DNA of 13,760 nt from an uncultured Methanobrevibacter sp. Lineage in GTDB: Archaea; Methanobacteriota; Methanobacteria; Methanobacteriales; Methanobacteriaceae. Numbering within the stretch: the stretch's first letter is position 1; every line of letters starts with the position of its first letter. The stretch spans positions 1 through 13,760 of the forward strand of contig ONQL01000052.1 of the NCBI GenBank assembly GCA_900319985.1, read 5' to 3'. Position numbers and translations under genes: made by a program. Positions 1-7,365 of the stretch are shown one piece after another. The notes under the pieces were generated by a model. The model had not been told where the DNA came from and searched no databases. It saw nothing but the letters and a program-made list of their open reading frames with translations.

Positions 1-1287
1 GACTTCTTTTTCAGGCACATTTTTAGTTTTTTCGTAAACTTCCAAAATTGCATCAGGTGTAATGTCTCTTCCACCTAAACCAGCAATAAATCCGTAAGCC
101 TCTTTGTGTATTTTTGCTTTAATGTCGGTGTATAATGCTCCACCGATACCGAATGTTACGTTTTTATCGATTACTGCTAATTTTTCACAATTTTTAACTG
201 CTTCATCAATTGCTTCTACAGGGAAAGGTCTGTAAGCTCTGATTTTAAGCAAACCGACTTTTTCGCCTTTTTCTCTTAATTGGTCAACAATTACTCTAAT
301 GGTACTGCAAAGTGATCCCATTGCAACAAATATTATGTCTGCATCTTCGGTTTTGTATGGTTCAACAAGACCATATTTTCTTCCGAATATTTCTGCAAAT
401 TCATCACATGTTTGTTGAATTACTTCAATTGAGTTTTCCATTGCAACTTGCATGTCATGTCTTGCTTCAAGATAGTAATTAGGATCTGCCAGGTTACCAA
501 TGGACATTGGGTCTTTCGGATCAAGGTATGCATGTTCAGCATTGTATGGAGGTAAAAATTCATCTACCGGTTCTTGGTCCGGAATTTCTACAGGTTCGAC
601 GGTATGGGTTAAAATAAATCCGTCTAAACATACCATTGATGGGAGTAATACTTTAGGATTTTCAGAAATCTTATATGCCATTAAAGTAGTGTCTAATGCT
701 TCCTGAGCGTTTTCAACATAAATCTGCAACCATCCTGCATCTCTTTGTGCAATGGAATCTTGTTGGTCGTTCCAAATGTTTAATGGTGCAGAAATTGCTC
801 TGTTTGCATCAGCTAAAACGAAAGGTGTTCTCATACCTGCTGCTGCAAATAATATCTCATGCATTAACATTAATCCTTGTGAAGATGTTGCTGTAAATAC
901 TCTTACTCCTGTAGCACTTGCCCCAACAGCAGCACTTATTGCACTGTGTTCGGATTCTACTTTAACATATTTAGCATCGATTTTTTCATCAGCAACATAT
1001 TGAGCTAAATATTCTGAAATTGTAGTTTGTGGAGTAATTGGATAAACAGGAATAACTTGTGGCTTAGCCAATCTTGCAGCTTCTGCAACTGCTTTGTTTG
1101 CGGTCATTACTTCTCTTATCATTAAATCACTCTCTTTGTTTACACTGGAATCTGGACAGAATACGATGCAATTATCACAGTCAATACATTTCTCTTTATC
1201 TAAAATAGGTTTGAATGTTCTCCAGCTTCCAGTTTTGTTATTTTTACTACTTCCTGGTGTTGTAATTACACAGCCTATATTTACCAT
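1..1287 (-). CDS. porDA: Pyruvate:ferredoxin oxidoreductase, fused short delta (PorD) + alpha (PorA) subunit, partial at left edge
   Basis: One uninterrupted reading frame of 429 codons runs from ATG at 1287 off the window at base 1. Residues 1-48 match the PorD N-terminus (NKTGSWRTFKP, then a 4Fe-4S motif with Cys 34, 37, 40 and 44, CIDCDNCIVFCP). The second CxxCxxCxxxCP cluster and the rest of PorD are absent. From Met56 (base 1122) the frame is a normal PorA: MTANKAV, the YPITPQT motif, VESEHSA and ATSSQG. About 374 of an expected 385 or so PorA residues are present. Por interconverts pyruvate and acetyl-CoA + CO2 with ferredoxin; PorD normally passes electrons through two clusters. A GGTGA site lies 12 nt after the porC stop, so it is co-transcribed with porC; porB should follow outside the window. 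The fusion could be a real deletion or an assembly error. The subunit assignments are firm; the physiological consequence is inference. Confidence 0.88.
   Translation of the reverse strand, partial: MVNIGCVITTPGSSKNNKTGSWRTFKPILDKEKCIDCDNCIVFCPDSSVNKESDLMIREVMTANKAVAEAARLAKPQVIPVYPITPQTTISEYLAQYVADEKIDAKYVKVESEHSAISAAVGASATGVRVFTATSSQGLMLMHEILFAAAGMRTPFVLADANRAISAPLNIWNDQQDSIAQRDAGWLQIYVENAQEALDTTLMAYKISENPKVLLPSMVCLDGFILTHTVEPVEIPDQEPVDEFLPPYNAEHAYLDPKDPMSIGNLADPNYYLEARHDMQVAMENSIEVIQQTCDEFAEIFGRKYGLVEPYKTEDADIIFVAMGSLCSTIRVIVDQLREKGEKVGLLKIRAYRPFPVEAIDEAVKNCEKLAVIDKNVTFGIGGALYTDIKAKIHKEAYGFIAGLGGRDITPDAILEVYEKTKNVPEKEV
1127..1134 (-). promoter_or_regulatory. Retained internal ribosome binding site for PorA
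   Basis: GAGAGTGA lies 4 nt upstream of the ATG at 1122, where PorA normally begins (MIREVMTANKAV). It sits inside the fused frame, so PorA could still be translated on its own as well as in the PorD-PorA fusion. Functional use is inference. Confidence 0.5.
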
Positions 1288-1299
1288 TTTTTCACCTTT

Positions 1300-1821
1300 T
1301 TACCCCATTTCGTAAGCTTTTTGAGTAGCTTCCGCATTTAATTCTCCGATTTTTCCAGGGAAGGTTTCTTTAATCACTTCAACGAGTGATTCAATACTTA
1401 CTACATTGGTTTTTTTAGCAAAATATCCTAGGATAATTGTGTTTACAATGTTACGTCCTAACATGTCTAATGCAATTCCAGTAGCATCAATACTGTACAC
1501 GGTATGTTCGCCGCTGCCTTCGAAATCGACAGTGTTGATTATTACTTCGGTATTGTCTTTAATTCCTGAAAATACATCTACTACATTCAATAATCCATCA
1601 TCTAAAACTAATACATAGTCCGGATTATAGATTTGGTATCTCAAATCGATTGGCTTGTCATCAATTCTGGTGAAAGCCATAACTGGAGCTCCTCTACGTT
1701 CAACTCCAAAAAATGGGAAAGCTTGAACATATTTTCCGTCTTTAAATGCTGCTCTAGCCAAGATTTCAGCAGCAGTTACGGAACCTTGTCCGCCTCTTCC
1801 ATGAAAACGAATTTCAATCAT
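1300..1821 (-). CDS. porC: Pyruvate:ferredoxin oxidoreductase gamma subunit PorC
   Basis: This is the 173-residue gamma subunit of archaeal pyruvate synthase, needed for CO2 fixation from acetyl-CoA to pyruvate. It begins with the family signature IRFHGRGGQGSVTAAEILA, followed by FPFFGVERRGAPV and a C-terminal half typical of POR/KOR gamma subunits. The start is placed at ATG 1821 because a GGAGG lies 8 nt upstream. A longer frame from 1857 exists, but its extra 12 codons are not conserved-looking and its second ATG overlaps that GGAGG. It is the first gene of the operon, with porD/porA 12 nt downstream. Length and motifs fit the family, so confidence is high; whether the substrate is pyruvate or another 2-oxoacid is inferred from the neighbouring PorD/PorA sequences. 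Confidence 0.95.
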   Translation of the reverse strand: MIEIRFHGRGGQGSVTAAEILARAAFKDGKYVQAFPFFGVERRGAPVMAFTRIDDKPIDLRYQIYNPDYVLVLDDGLLNVVDVFSGIKDNTEVIINTVDFEGSGEHTVYSIDATGIALDMLGRNIVNTIILGYFAKKTNVVSIESLVEVIKETFPGKIGELNAEATQKAYEMG

Positions 1822-1871
1822 TAAATTTTCCTCCATATATTTATCATGTATAATCATTATAAATTCTAAAA

Positions 1872-1879
1872 TATATAAA
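1872..1879 (-). promoter_or_regulatory. TATA box of the por operon
   Basis: On the minus strand TTTATATA lies within AAATTTATATAT. This would place the transcript start near 1849, about 28 nt before the porC ATG. The remaining bases up to 2106 are AT-rich non-coding DNA shared with the divergent gene at 2107, whose own TATA box is less clear (TTAATATAAT near 2054 is a candidate). Confidence 0.55.
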
Positions 1880-2106
1880 TTTTATGTAATTTACTTATTT
1901 TTTTAATAAATTTGTTTAGTTAAATTTGAATGAATAATTAGTTTTTTGTTTATGCTTATGATAATTCATGTACTTTCTTTATTATTTTTTTAAGGATTTA
2001 TTATAATTTTTTTAACATATGTGATTATTATTGCATAATCGATTTTCAAAGACTTAATATAATAAATATGGTATAATATAATATTAGAAAATCTGTGGGT
2101 AGTTGT

Positions 2107-3711
2107 ATGAAAGTTTTGATAATCACTGGTGAGTTGGCATATCCGTTAATTAAGGATGTTGTTTCAGATTCAAAAGAAGATATAATTGTGCATATTGCAG
2201 ACAATACTCAAGTGGCTGCATTTTTAACTCCTAGACAAATAATAAAGGAAGTTAAAACTAATTTTTCAAATCAGTTAAATGAAATAGACATGATACTGGT
2301 TCCTGGATTGATTAAGAAAGGAACAAAGGAAATTACCAAGGAACTGGGCATTCCGACATTCAAGGGATCCACAGATTGTGCAGACTTGGCAATGGTTTTA
2401 AATCTCATCGGAAGCATTGACCTTTCTGAAGATAAACCTGCAGATAAATTGATAGAAGAGGAAAAGAGACACGAAGCCTTCAAATTCATTGAAGAGTTTG
2501 AAAACGATAAGGAGACTATCGATAAGCTTCTTGAAAAACCGAACAATATTCTGATTAGAAATCTTCCTGTCGGTGAAGATTTTCCTATAAGGGTACTTTC
2601 CGAAATCGCAAATGCTCCATTTTTATCCAAGGAGGCGCTAATCAATAAATGCCAGTACTTTGTCGACTCAGGCGCTGATATGATAGATATTGGAATGGCT
2701 GCCGGTGAAGACTTTTCAGACAAGATTCCTGAACTGATTGAAACGTTAAGGCCGATTGTTGGAGACAGGCCATTAAGTATAGATACCTTGAATCCTAAGG
2801 AAATTAAGGTTGCTGCTGAAAACGGAATTGACTTTGTTTTAAGCCTTGATTTGGGCAATAACTCTGAAGTCAGGGATATTCTGATAGAAAAAGATATTCC
2901 TGCTGTTTTGCTTCCCACTAATTTTTCACAGGGTGTTTCTCCCAAAACCCCTCTTGAACGTGTCGAATGGATGCATCAATTAATCCGGGACACTGATGGC
3001 ATAAGATATGTTGCGGATTTGATTTTGGATCCGGTCAACAGTTCCAGCATTGTAGACTCGATTATGGCATTTCATGAATTCCACAAAACCAATAAAGCGC
3101 CAATGTTTTTCGGTGTGGGAAATGTGACAGAACTAATGGATGCCGATTCCGGAGGTGCCAATGTATTGCTTGCTGGAATTGGTATGGAACTGGGTGTCAG
3201 CATTCTTTTCACTCCTGAGGAAAGTGGAAAGACAAGGGGCAGCGTTTATGAACTTTCTACAGCATCAAAAATGATGTTTCTTGCAAAGAATAGAAAATCA
3301 ATTCCTAAAGATTTGGGAATCAATATGGTTGTTTTCAAAGACAAGCACAAAAGAAACGACGTTGTCGTAAATGAATTGGATGAAATTCCTGAAATAAAAC
3401 AGTCAAAACCGATGAAGTTTATCAGAGATAAGGCGGGAAGTTTCAAAATAAGTGTCGATTACGGAACAACCGTCAGCGAAAGTCGCATCATTGCAACTCA
3501 TTTTAAAAAGAACAAAGCCGATTTGGTAATAAGCGGCAGCACTGCAAAAGAAATTTATGAGGAAATCATATCCAAAGAGCTGGTTACAAGAATGGAACAT
3601 GCAGCTTATTTGGGTTCAGAACTAAAAAAAGCAGAAATAGCGATGATTACAGGAAAAGATTATGTTCAGGATTTTGAATTATTCAAAAATCCTGATGAAT
3701 TAAAAAACTAG
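2107..3711 (+). CDS. Dihydropteroate synthase-related protein (MJ0107/TIGR00284-type)
   Basis: A 534-residue protein of the archaeal dihydropteroate synthase-like family. An N-terminal region of about 145 residues (MKVLIITGELAY, TPRQII) precedes a pterin-binding TIM-barrel-like domain with DSGADMIDIGM, RPLSIDTLNPKEI, GVGNVTEL and TPEESGKTRGS. The C-terminal part (about 410-534) is family-specific. Homologues are widespread in methanogens and have been suspected of acting in tetrahydromethanopterin synthesis, but the reaction is not known to me and is not shown by the sequence. ATG 2107 is chosen over an in-frame GTG at 2095 because MKVLIITGEL is the natural family start; no strong ribosome site supports either. 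It is monocistronic, and its stop lies 2 nt from the stop of the convergent gene. Confidence 0.85.
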   Translation: MKVLIITGELAYPLIKDVVSDSKEDIIVHIADNTQVAAFLTPRQIIKEVKTNFSNQLNEIDMILVPGLIKKGTKEITKELGIPTFKGSTDCADLAMVLNLIGSIDLSEDKPADKLIEEEKRHEAFKFIEEFENDKETIDKLLEKPNNILIRNLPVGEDFPIRVLSEIANAPFLSKEALINKCQYFVDSGADMIDIGMAAGEDFSDKIPELIETLRPIVGDRPLSIDTLNPKEIKVAAENGIDFVLSLDLGNNSEVRDILIEKDIPAVLLPTNFSQGVSPKTPLERVEWMHQLIRDTDGIRYVADLILDPVNSSSIVDSIMAFHEFHKTNKAPMFFGVGNVTELMDADSGGANVLLAGIGMELGVSILFTPEESGKTRGSVYELSTASKMMFLAKNRKSIPKDLGINMVVFKDKHKRNDVVVNELDEIPEIKQSKPMKFIRDKAGSFKISVDYGTTVSESRIIATHFKKNKADLVISGSTAKEIYEEIISKELVTRMEHAAYLGSELKKAEIAMITGKDYVQDFELFKNPDELKN

Positions 3712-3713
3712 TT

Positions 3714-4091
3714 TTAATCAAAGTCTGTTGGATCGTAGGTGTCTGAAGATTGTCCCGCTTGTGGTGTATATTCGCTTGAAACACTTTCAGACTGTGATGA
3801 TTCACTGCTTCCCGATTCAGCATTCGACGAACTGCTGCTGGAATCGCTGCTAGGAGCTCTCATTCCCACGTCACGACTAGAATCTGAAGAACTGGATTGT
3901 CCGTCACTGCTTGTTGCGGTATTTGTAGTAATATTTTTGGTTGTATTAGTTTTGTTTAGACTGGCATTGGTCACGTTTACCGGTTCCTTTTTGTTGACAT
4001 GTATTCCAAATCCGGTAACATATGCTGCAACACCGCCAACGATTAAGATAAGAACCACTAATGCAATGATAATCATATCTTCACGTTTCAT
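3714..4091 (-). CDS. Small membrane-anchored Ser/Asn-rich surface protein, function unknown
   Basis: A 125-residue protein with a charged start (MKRED), one membrane helix at about residues 6-27 (MIIIALVVLILIVGGVAAYV) and an extracellular tail. The first part of the tail (about 38-60) has five N-glycosylation sequons (NVT, NAS, NKT, NTT, NIT). The rest is dominated by Ser with scattered acidic residues. There is no cleavage motif that I trust, so it is probably an N-terminal anchor. GGAGGT lies just upstream of ATG 4091, which supports a real gene. It faces away from the MoxR gene across a 126-bp divergent promoter region and ends 2 nt from the DHPS-like gene. The sequence is low complexity, so homology will be hard to trace. 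A role as a cell-surface or pseudomurein-associated protein is inference. Confidence 0.75.
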   Translation of the reverse strand: MKREDMIIIALVVLILIVGGVAAYVTGFGIHVNKKEPVNVTNASLNKTNTTKNITTNTATSSDGQSSSSDSSRDVGMRAPSSDSSSSSSNAESGSSESSQSESVSSEYTPQAGQSSDTYDPTDFD

Positions 4092-4136
4092 ATTAAACCT
4101 CCATTTTTGATAATTATGTAATATTTATTATTTCAT

Positions 4137-4148
4137 GTTTTATAAAAC
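4137..4148 (-). promoter_or_regulatory. Candidate TATA box for the surface protein gene
   Basis: GTTTTATAAAAC is a perfect palindrome containing TTTATAAA. On the minus strand it would place a transcript start near 4118, about 27 nt before ATG 4091. Prediction from sequence only. Confidence 0.35.
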
Positions 4149-4160
4149 TGTTACATAAAG

Positions 4161-4169
4161 TTTATATTA
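4161..4169 (+). promoter_or_regulatory. Candidate TATA box for the MoxR-VWA-NcsA gene run
   Basis: TTTATATTA preceded by purine-rich ATAAAG (a possible BRE) would start transcription near 4190, about 28 nt before the TTG start at 4218. It is the only clear promoter-like site ahead of the six plus-strand genes. Confidence 0.45.
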
Positions 4170-4217
4170 TTTCATAATTAAACCTTATTTATAATTAAAT
4201 TCTATGAAGGTTAGACA

Positions 4218-5084
4218 TTGCAAGTTGAAAATATAACAATTGAAGATATTGACAGAAAGCTATTGGATGCACAATATGTTTCCAATGATGAAATTTCAAC
4301 AACTTTGTATTTATCTTTGTTTTTAGGAAAGCCAATGCTCATTGAAGGTCCTCCTGGAGTCGGCAAAACAGAATTGGCTAAGGTAATTGCTAAAACTTTT
4401 GATAGGGATTTCTTCAGGATACAGTGTTATGAAGGCATCACCTTTGAACAGATTGTGGGTGAATGGAATTATCAGAAGCAGTTATTGCATTTGGAAGCTG
4501 CAAAAAATGATTCAAACGGTGAAGATAAGATTTTTGATGAAGAATTTTTCATAAGAAGGCCTCTGCTCAATGCATTTTTAAACACTAAGGATTCAGTTCT
4601 CTTGATTGATGAAATAGACAAGGCGGATGAAGAAGTGGAAAGTTTTTTACTTCAGGCATTGGGAGAACAGGAAATAACAATCAACGATTTGGGTACATTT
4701 CACCTGGAAAATGATTTAATTGTTATATTGACATCCAATTCTCAAAGATCTTTGCTTGATGAAACCAAAGACAGATGTCTGTTTTTATACATACCTTACC
4801 CTACTGTGGAAAGGGAAATCGAGATAGTCAAATCAAAGATACCTGAAGCGGATGATGAAACCGTATCCACTATTGTAAAGTTGATTCATGACATACGTAA
4901 TCTTAATCTAATGAAAAAACCGTCTGTGAGAGGTACTGTCGATTGGGTAAAGTCTGTTTCCAATTTGGGTACAAAGGATATGGACAAATCATTAAATGAC
5001 AGTATTGGCGTGGCAATCAAAAACGAAAGCGATAAAAAAAGAGTTGTTAAGGACATTCTGAACAAAAGATATAATGATAAATAA
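4218..5084 (+). CDS. MoxR-family AAA+ ATPase
   Basis: A 288-residue single-domain AAA+ ATPase. Walker A is GPPGVGKT (44-51), Walker B is LLIDEIDKAD (128-137), sensor 1 is ILTSNS (170-175), and a likely arginine finger is R186 in DRCLFLYIP. The GEWNYQKQLLHLE segment is typical of MoxR proteins associated with CoxE/VWA partners. MoxR ATPases act as chaperones that insert cofactors or assemble complexes together with a VWA protein. The start is a TTG; the nearby ATG at 4204 is in another frame and stops quickly, and no other start lies before the Walker A region. AAGGT at 4207-4211 may serve as a weak ribosome site. It overlaps the VWA gene by 11 nt, so the two are translationally coupled. The client is unknown. 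Confidence 0.9.
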   Translation: MQVENITIEDIDRKLLDAQYVSNDEISTTLYLSLFLGKPMLIEGPPGVGKTELAKVIAKTFDRDFFRIQCYEGITFEQIVGEWNYQKQLLHLEAAKNDSNGEDKIFDEEFFIRRPLLNAFLNTKDSVLLIDEIDKADEEVESFLLQALGEQEITINDLGTFHLENDLIVILTSNSQRSLLDETKDRCLFLYIPYPTVEREIEIVKSKIPEADDETVSTIVKLIHDIRNLNLMKKPSVRGTVDWVKSVSNLGTKDMDKSLNDSIGVAIKNESDKKRVVKDILNKRYNDK

Positions 5085-6228
5085 AATTGCAAATTTATCT
5101 GACCAGCTTAGACAGCAGGGTTTGCCCGTAAGTGTCAGAAGCACACAGTCAGCGGTTCAAATCCATATGAATTTTGGTGAAACCGACAGGATGCTTTTGA
5201 AAAGGTCTTTGATGGCAATCTATGTCAAGGACAAGTATGACATTCCCAAATTCAATAAGGTTTTTGATGAAATATTCAAGGAGGAGGTCAAACAGGAAAC
5301 TCCTCAGGAGGAAAAGAGGGGAACCGCTTATAAGGGCGCAGGTCCCAAATCCAATAGGTACATAATCAAAAAACAGAACAACGCTTACAGAAAACTCAAC
5401 AAGGAAAAAATCAACAATGAAAAGCTGAAGATGCTTTCCGACCAACCTCTTTTGGATGAAGTTAAACAGCTTGAACGGGATGGGGAACTGATGAACAAGG
5501 ATTTGACAAAACTCAACAGGTTCGATCCCCGCATGCTTGAAATCTGTCAGAGATTGGGTAAAAGGATAGCCAATAAACGTTCAAGAAGAAAAGTTCAAAC
5601 CAGTTCCAATAAGATTGATATCCGAAGAACCATCAGGGCAAATTTGAAATACGGCGGCGTTCCCTTTGAACTTGTCAAGGCAAAGCCAAGGCCACATAAG
5701 AACGAGCATCTGTTTTTAAATGACATCAGTGGCTCATGTGAATGGATAAGCAGCTGGTTTTTCATGCTGATGTTTTCAGCTCAGATGGCATTTAAAAAGT
5801 CAAGAACCTTCGAATTTGACAACAAGGTTATTGAAACCACCCAGGCTTTAAAGGAGGAATATCTGATAGATTCATTTGTTAAGGTTAAGGATTTGAGGGT
5901 TAAGAATATGATGGTTCATGGAACTTCAGATATGTACTCTGCATTCACACGTTTCCAGGACATGGCAAAAATAAATAATAAGTCATATGTGATTATCCTG
6001 TCGGACTGCAGGGACTGGGCAGGTCCGAAAAGAAACGGTATACCTGCAAGCGTTGAAGTTCTTGAAGAGATTGTAAGGGATTCAAAAAAAGTGGTCATAT
6101 TAAATCCCGAAGACAGAAACAAATGGGATGTTGTGGACAGCTGTGTGTCATTATATAAGGAAACAGGTGCACAGGTTTATGAGGTGAACACTTTAAACCA
6201 ATTGGCTCATTTTGTAGAGCAGATGTAG
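5074..6228 (+). CDS. CoxE-like VWA-domain protein, partner of the MoxR ATPase
   Basis: A 384-residue soluble protein. The N-terminal helical region (1-70) is followed by a Lys/Arg-rich linker (about 70-195) and a C-terminal von Willebrand A domain of the CoxE type. The metal-binding MIDAS motif is DISGS at 217-221, with a downstream TSDMYSAF Thr/Asp element and ILSDCRDW supplying the later acidic residue. No signal peptide or membrane helix is seen. Its ATG lies inside the end of the MoxR gene, and the next gene (ncsA) starts 10 nt after its stop. By analogy with other MoxR-CoxE pairs it recruits a substrate to the ATPase. What that substrate is cannot be read here. Adjacency to tRNA thiolation genes is suggestive only. 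Confidence 0.85.
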   Translation: MINKIANLSDQLRQQGLPVSVRSTQSAVQIHMNFGETDRMLLKRSLMAIYVKDKYDIPKFNKVFDEIFKEEVKQETPQEEKRGTAYKGAGPKSNRYIIKKQNNAYRKLNKEKINNEKLKMLSDQPLLDEVKQLERDGELMNKDLTKLNRFDPRMLEICQRLGKRIANKRSRRKVQTSSNKIDIRRTIRANLKYGGVPFELVKAKPRPHKNEHLFLNDISGSCEWISSWFFMLMFSAQMAFKKSRTFEFDNKVIETTQALKEEYLIDSFVKVKDLRVKNMMVHGTSDMYSAFTRFQDMAKINNKSYVIILSDCRDWAGPKRNGIPASVEVLEEIVRDSKKVVILNPEDRNKWDVVDSCVSLYKETGAQVYEVNTLNQLAHFVEQM

Positions 6229-6238
6229 GTAGTATAAA

Positions 6239-7159
6239 ATGAAATGTAGTAAATGCGGTAATCCAAAGGTCATTATCAAAAGAGAGCAGTCAGGACAACT
6301 GTTGTGCAAAGACTGTTTTATTGAATCAATTGAAAAGAAAGTTATTAAAACCGTCCGAAAAGAAAAACTGTTGGATAAGGGAGATAAGGTTTTAGTGGCT
6401 CTTTCTGGTGGAAAAGACAGCGTAACCACATTGGAAATTTTAAACAGCTTTCGTGAAATGAATGTCATCGACATATGTGCCGTAACTGTGGATGAGGGAA
6501 TTGACAATTACCGTCAGGACGGTGTGGACATTGCCGTAAGGCATGCAAAACGGCTTGGAATTGAACATAAGGTTGTTTCACTTAAGGAGGAATATGGGAT
6601 TACCCTGGATGAGATAATGCAAAGGGAAAATCATAAGGGCTCATGTAGCTATTGCGGAGTATTTCGAAGAACAGTCATTAACAAGGCAGCCCGTGAAATG
6701 GGAGCTACAAAAATCGCCACAGGCCATAATCTGGATGATGAGGTACAGGCCATTATGATGAATTATCTTGAAGGAAATATGGATAATCTGACCAAATTGG
6801 GTGCTAAAACTGAATCAAAAGCAGAAGAGTTCACTGTAAAAATCAAGCCTCTTCGTGAAATTCCGGAACGTGAAATTGGAATTTATGTTGTTGCCAAGGA
6901 GTTGGAGGTTCATTTCGACAGCTGCCCTTATGCTATGCAGTCATTCAGAGGGGAAATTTCAGAAGTCATCAACCAGCTGGCTGAAAAGCATCCTACAATA
7001 AAGTATTCCACATTGAGAGGATATGATAAAATTAAGGGAATTCTTAAAAATGAACTTGTAAAGGATTATGCTCATGGAAGATGTGAAAAGTGCGGTGAAC
7101 CTTCATCAAATAGGCTATGCAAAGCATGTTCCTTTTTAGAGGAATTAGGTTGTGATTAA
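6239..7159 (+). CDS. ncsA: tRNA 2-thiolation enzyme NcsA/TtuA (Ncs6/Ctu1 family)
   Basis: A 306-residue ATP-pyrophosphatase-type enzyme that adenylates and thiolates a tRNA uridine (s2U34 in the Ncs6 type, s2T54 in the TtuA type). The N-terminal zinc site uses Cys 3, 6, 23 and 26. The PP-loop is SGGKDS (56-61). Cys 136, 139 and 229 are the three ligands expected for the Fe-S cluster, and ATGHNLDDEVQ (160-170) is the conserved ATP/tRNA segment. The C-terminal zinc site uses Cys 282, 285, 294 and 297. All key residues are intact and the length is normal. TAGGTAG sits 8 nt before ATG 6239. The next gene encodes a GG-ending sulfur carrier, the expected partner. Which uridine is modified cannot be settled from sequence alone; Ncs6-type s2U34 is more usual in methanogens. 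Confidence 0.92.
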   Translation: MKCSKCGNPKVIIKREQSGQLLCKDCFIESIEKKVIKTVRKEKLLDKGDKVLVALSGGKDSVTTLEILNSFREMNVIDICAVTVDEGIDNYRQDGVDIAVRHAKRLGIEHKVVSLKEEYGITLDEIMQRENHKGSCSYCGVFRRTVINKAAREMGATKIATGHNLDDEVQAIMMNYLEGNMDNLTKLGAKTESKAEEFTVKIKPLREIPEREIGIYVVAKELEVHFDSCPYAMQSFRGEISEVINQLAEKHPTIKYSTLRGYDKIKGILKNELVKDYAHGRCEKCGEPSSNRLCKACSFLEELGCD

Positions 7160-7363
7160 ATGTCATTTACATTAAAATATAAGGATATAAATGAAGAAAG
7201 GGAAATTTCTAGTGATAATTATACTATAAAGGATTTATTGAATGAATTGGAAGTGTCTGCCCAGACCATGGTGTCCAAACAGAACGGGGAACTTGTAATC
7301 GAGGATACAGTAATAAATGACGGCGATGAAATTCAGCTAGTTCAAATAATTTATGGAGGCTAA
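7160..7363 (+). CDS. ThiS/MoaD/SAMP-like ubiquitin-fold sulfur carrier
   Basis: A 67-residue beta-grasp protein that ends in IIYGG, the di-glycine tail which is adenylated and carries a thiocarboxylate. The spacing TIKDLLNEL...IEDTVINDGDEIQLVQII matches ThiS/MoaD/Urm1 proteins. Its ATG follows the ncsA stop directly (TAA ATG), and GGTTGTGAT at the end of ncsA can serve as ribosome site. The linkage strongly suggests that it delivers sulfur to NcsA, comparable to TtuB or SAMP2. A second role as a protein modifier, as for other SAMPs, is possible but not shown. ThiS of thiamin synthesis and MoaD of molybdopterin synthesis are the alternatives; no thi or moa genes are nearby. Confidence 0.9.
   Translation: MSFTLKYKDINEEREISSDNYTIKDLLNELEVSAQTMVSKQNGELVIEDTVINDGDEIQLVQIIYGG
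7355..7359 (+). promoter_or_regulatory. Ribosome binding site embedded in the carrier's Gly-Gly codons
   Basis: GGAGG is formed by the two terminal glycine codons (GGA GGC) of the sulfur carrier and lies 6 nt before the TTG start at 7366. It decides that unusual start and couples the two genes. Confidence 0.75.
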
Positions 7364-7365
7364 TC

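Noticed and set aside
1822..1857. Upstream ATG at 1857 (and 1836) for porC
   Set aside because: The extension contains the GGAGG site of ATG 1821, and family members begin at MIEIRFHGRGGQG or similar.
2023..2040. GATTAT/ATAATC inverted repeat upstream of the DHPS-like gene as a repressor operator
   Set aside because: Only 6 bp per arm in AT-rich DNA; it does not resemble an archaeal operator known to me, such as the NrpR type.
2095..2106. GTG start at 2095 for the DHPS-like protein
   Set aside because: It adds four residues before the natural MKVLIITGE start and has no better ribosome site.
2271..2945. Long open frame antisense to the DHPS-like gene
   Set aside because: Ser/Ile-rich shadow of a well-conserved coding sequence, with no ribosome site or family features.
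3739..4110. Hydrophobic plus-strand frame opposite the surface protein
   Set aside because: The minus-strand frame has a GGAGGT site, a clean membrane anchor and sequons; the opposite frame is its reverse reading of Ser codons.
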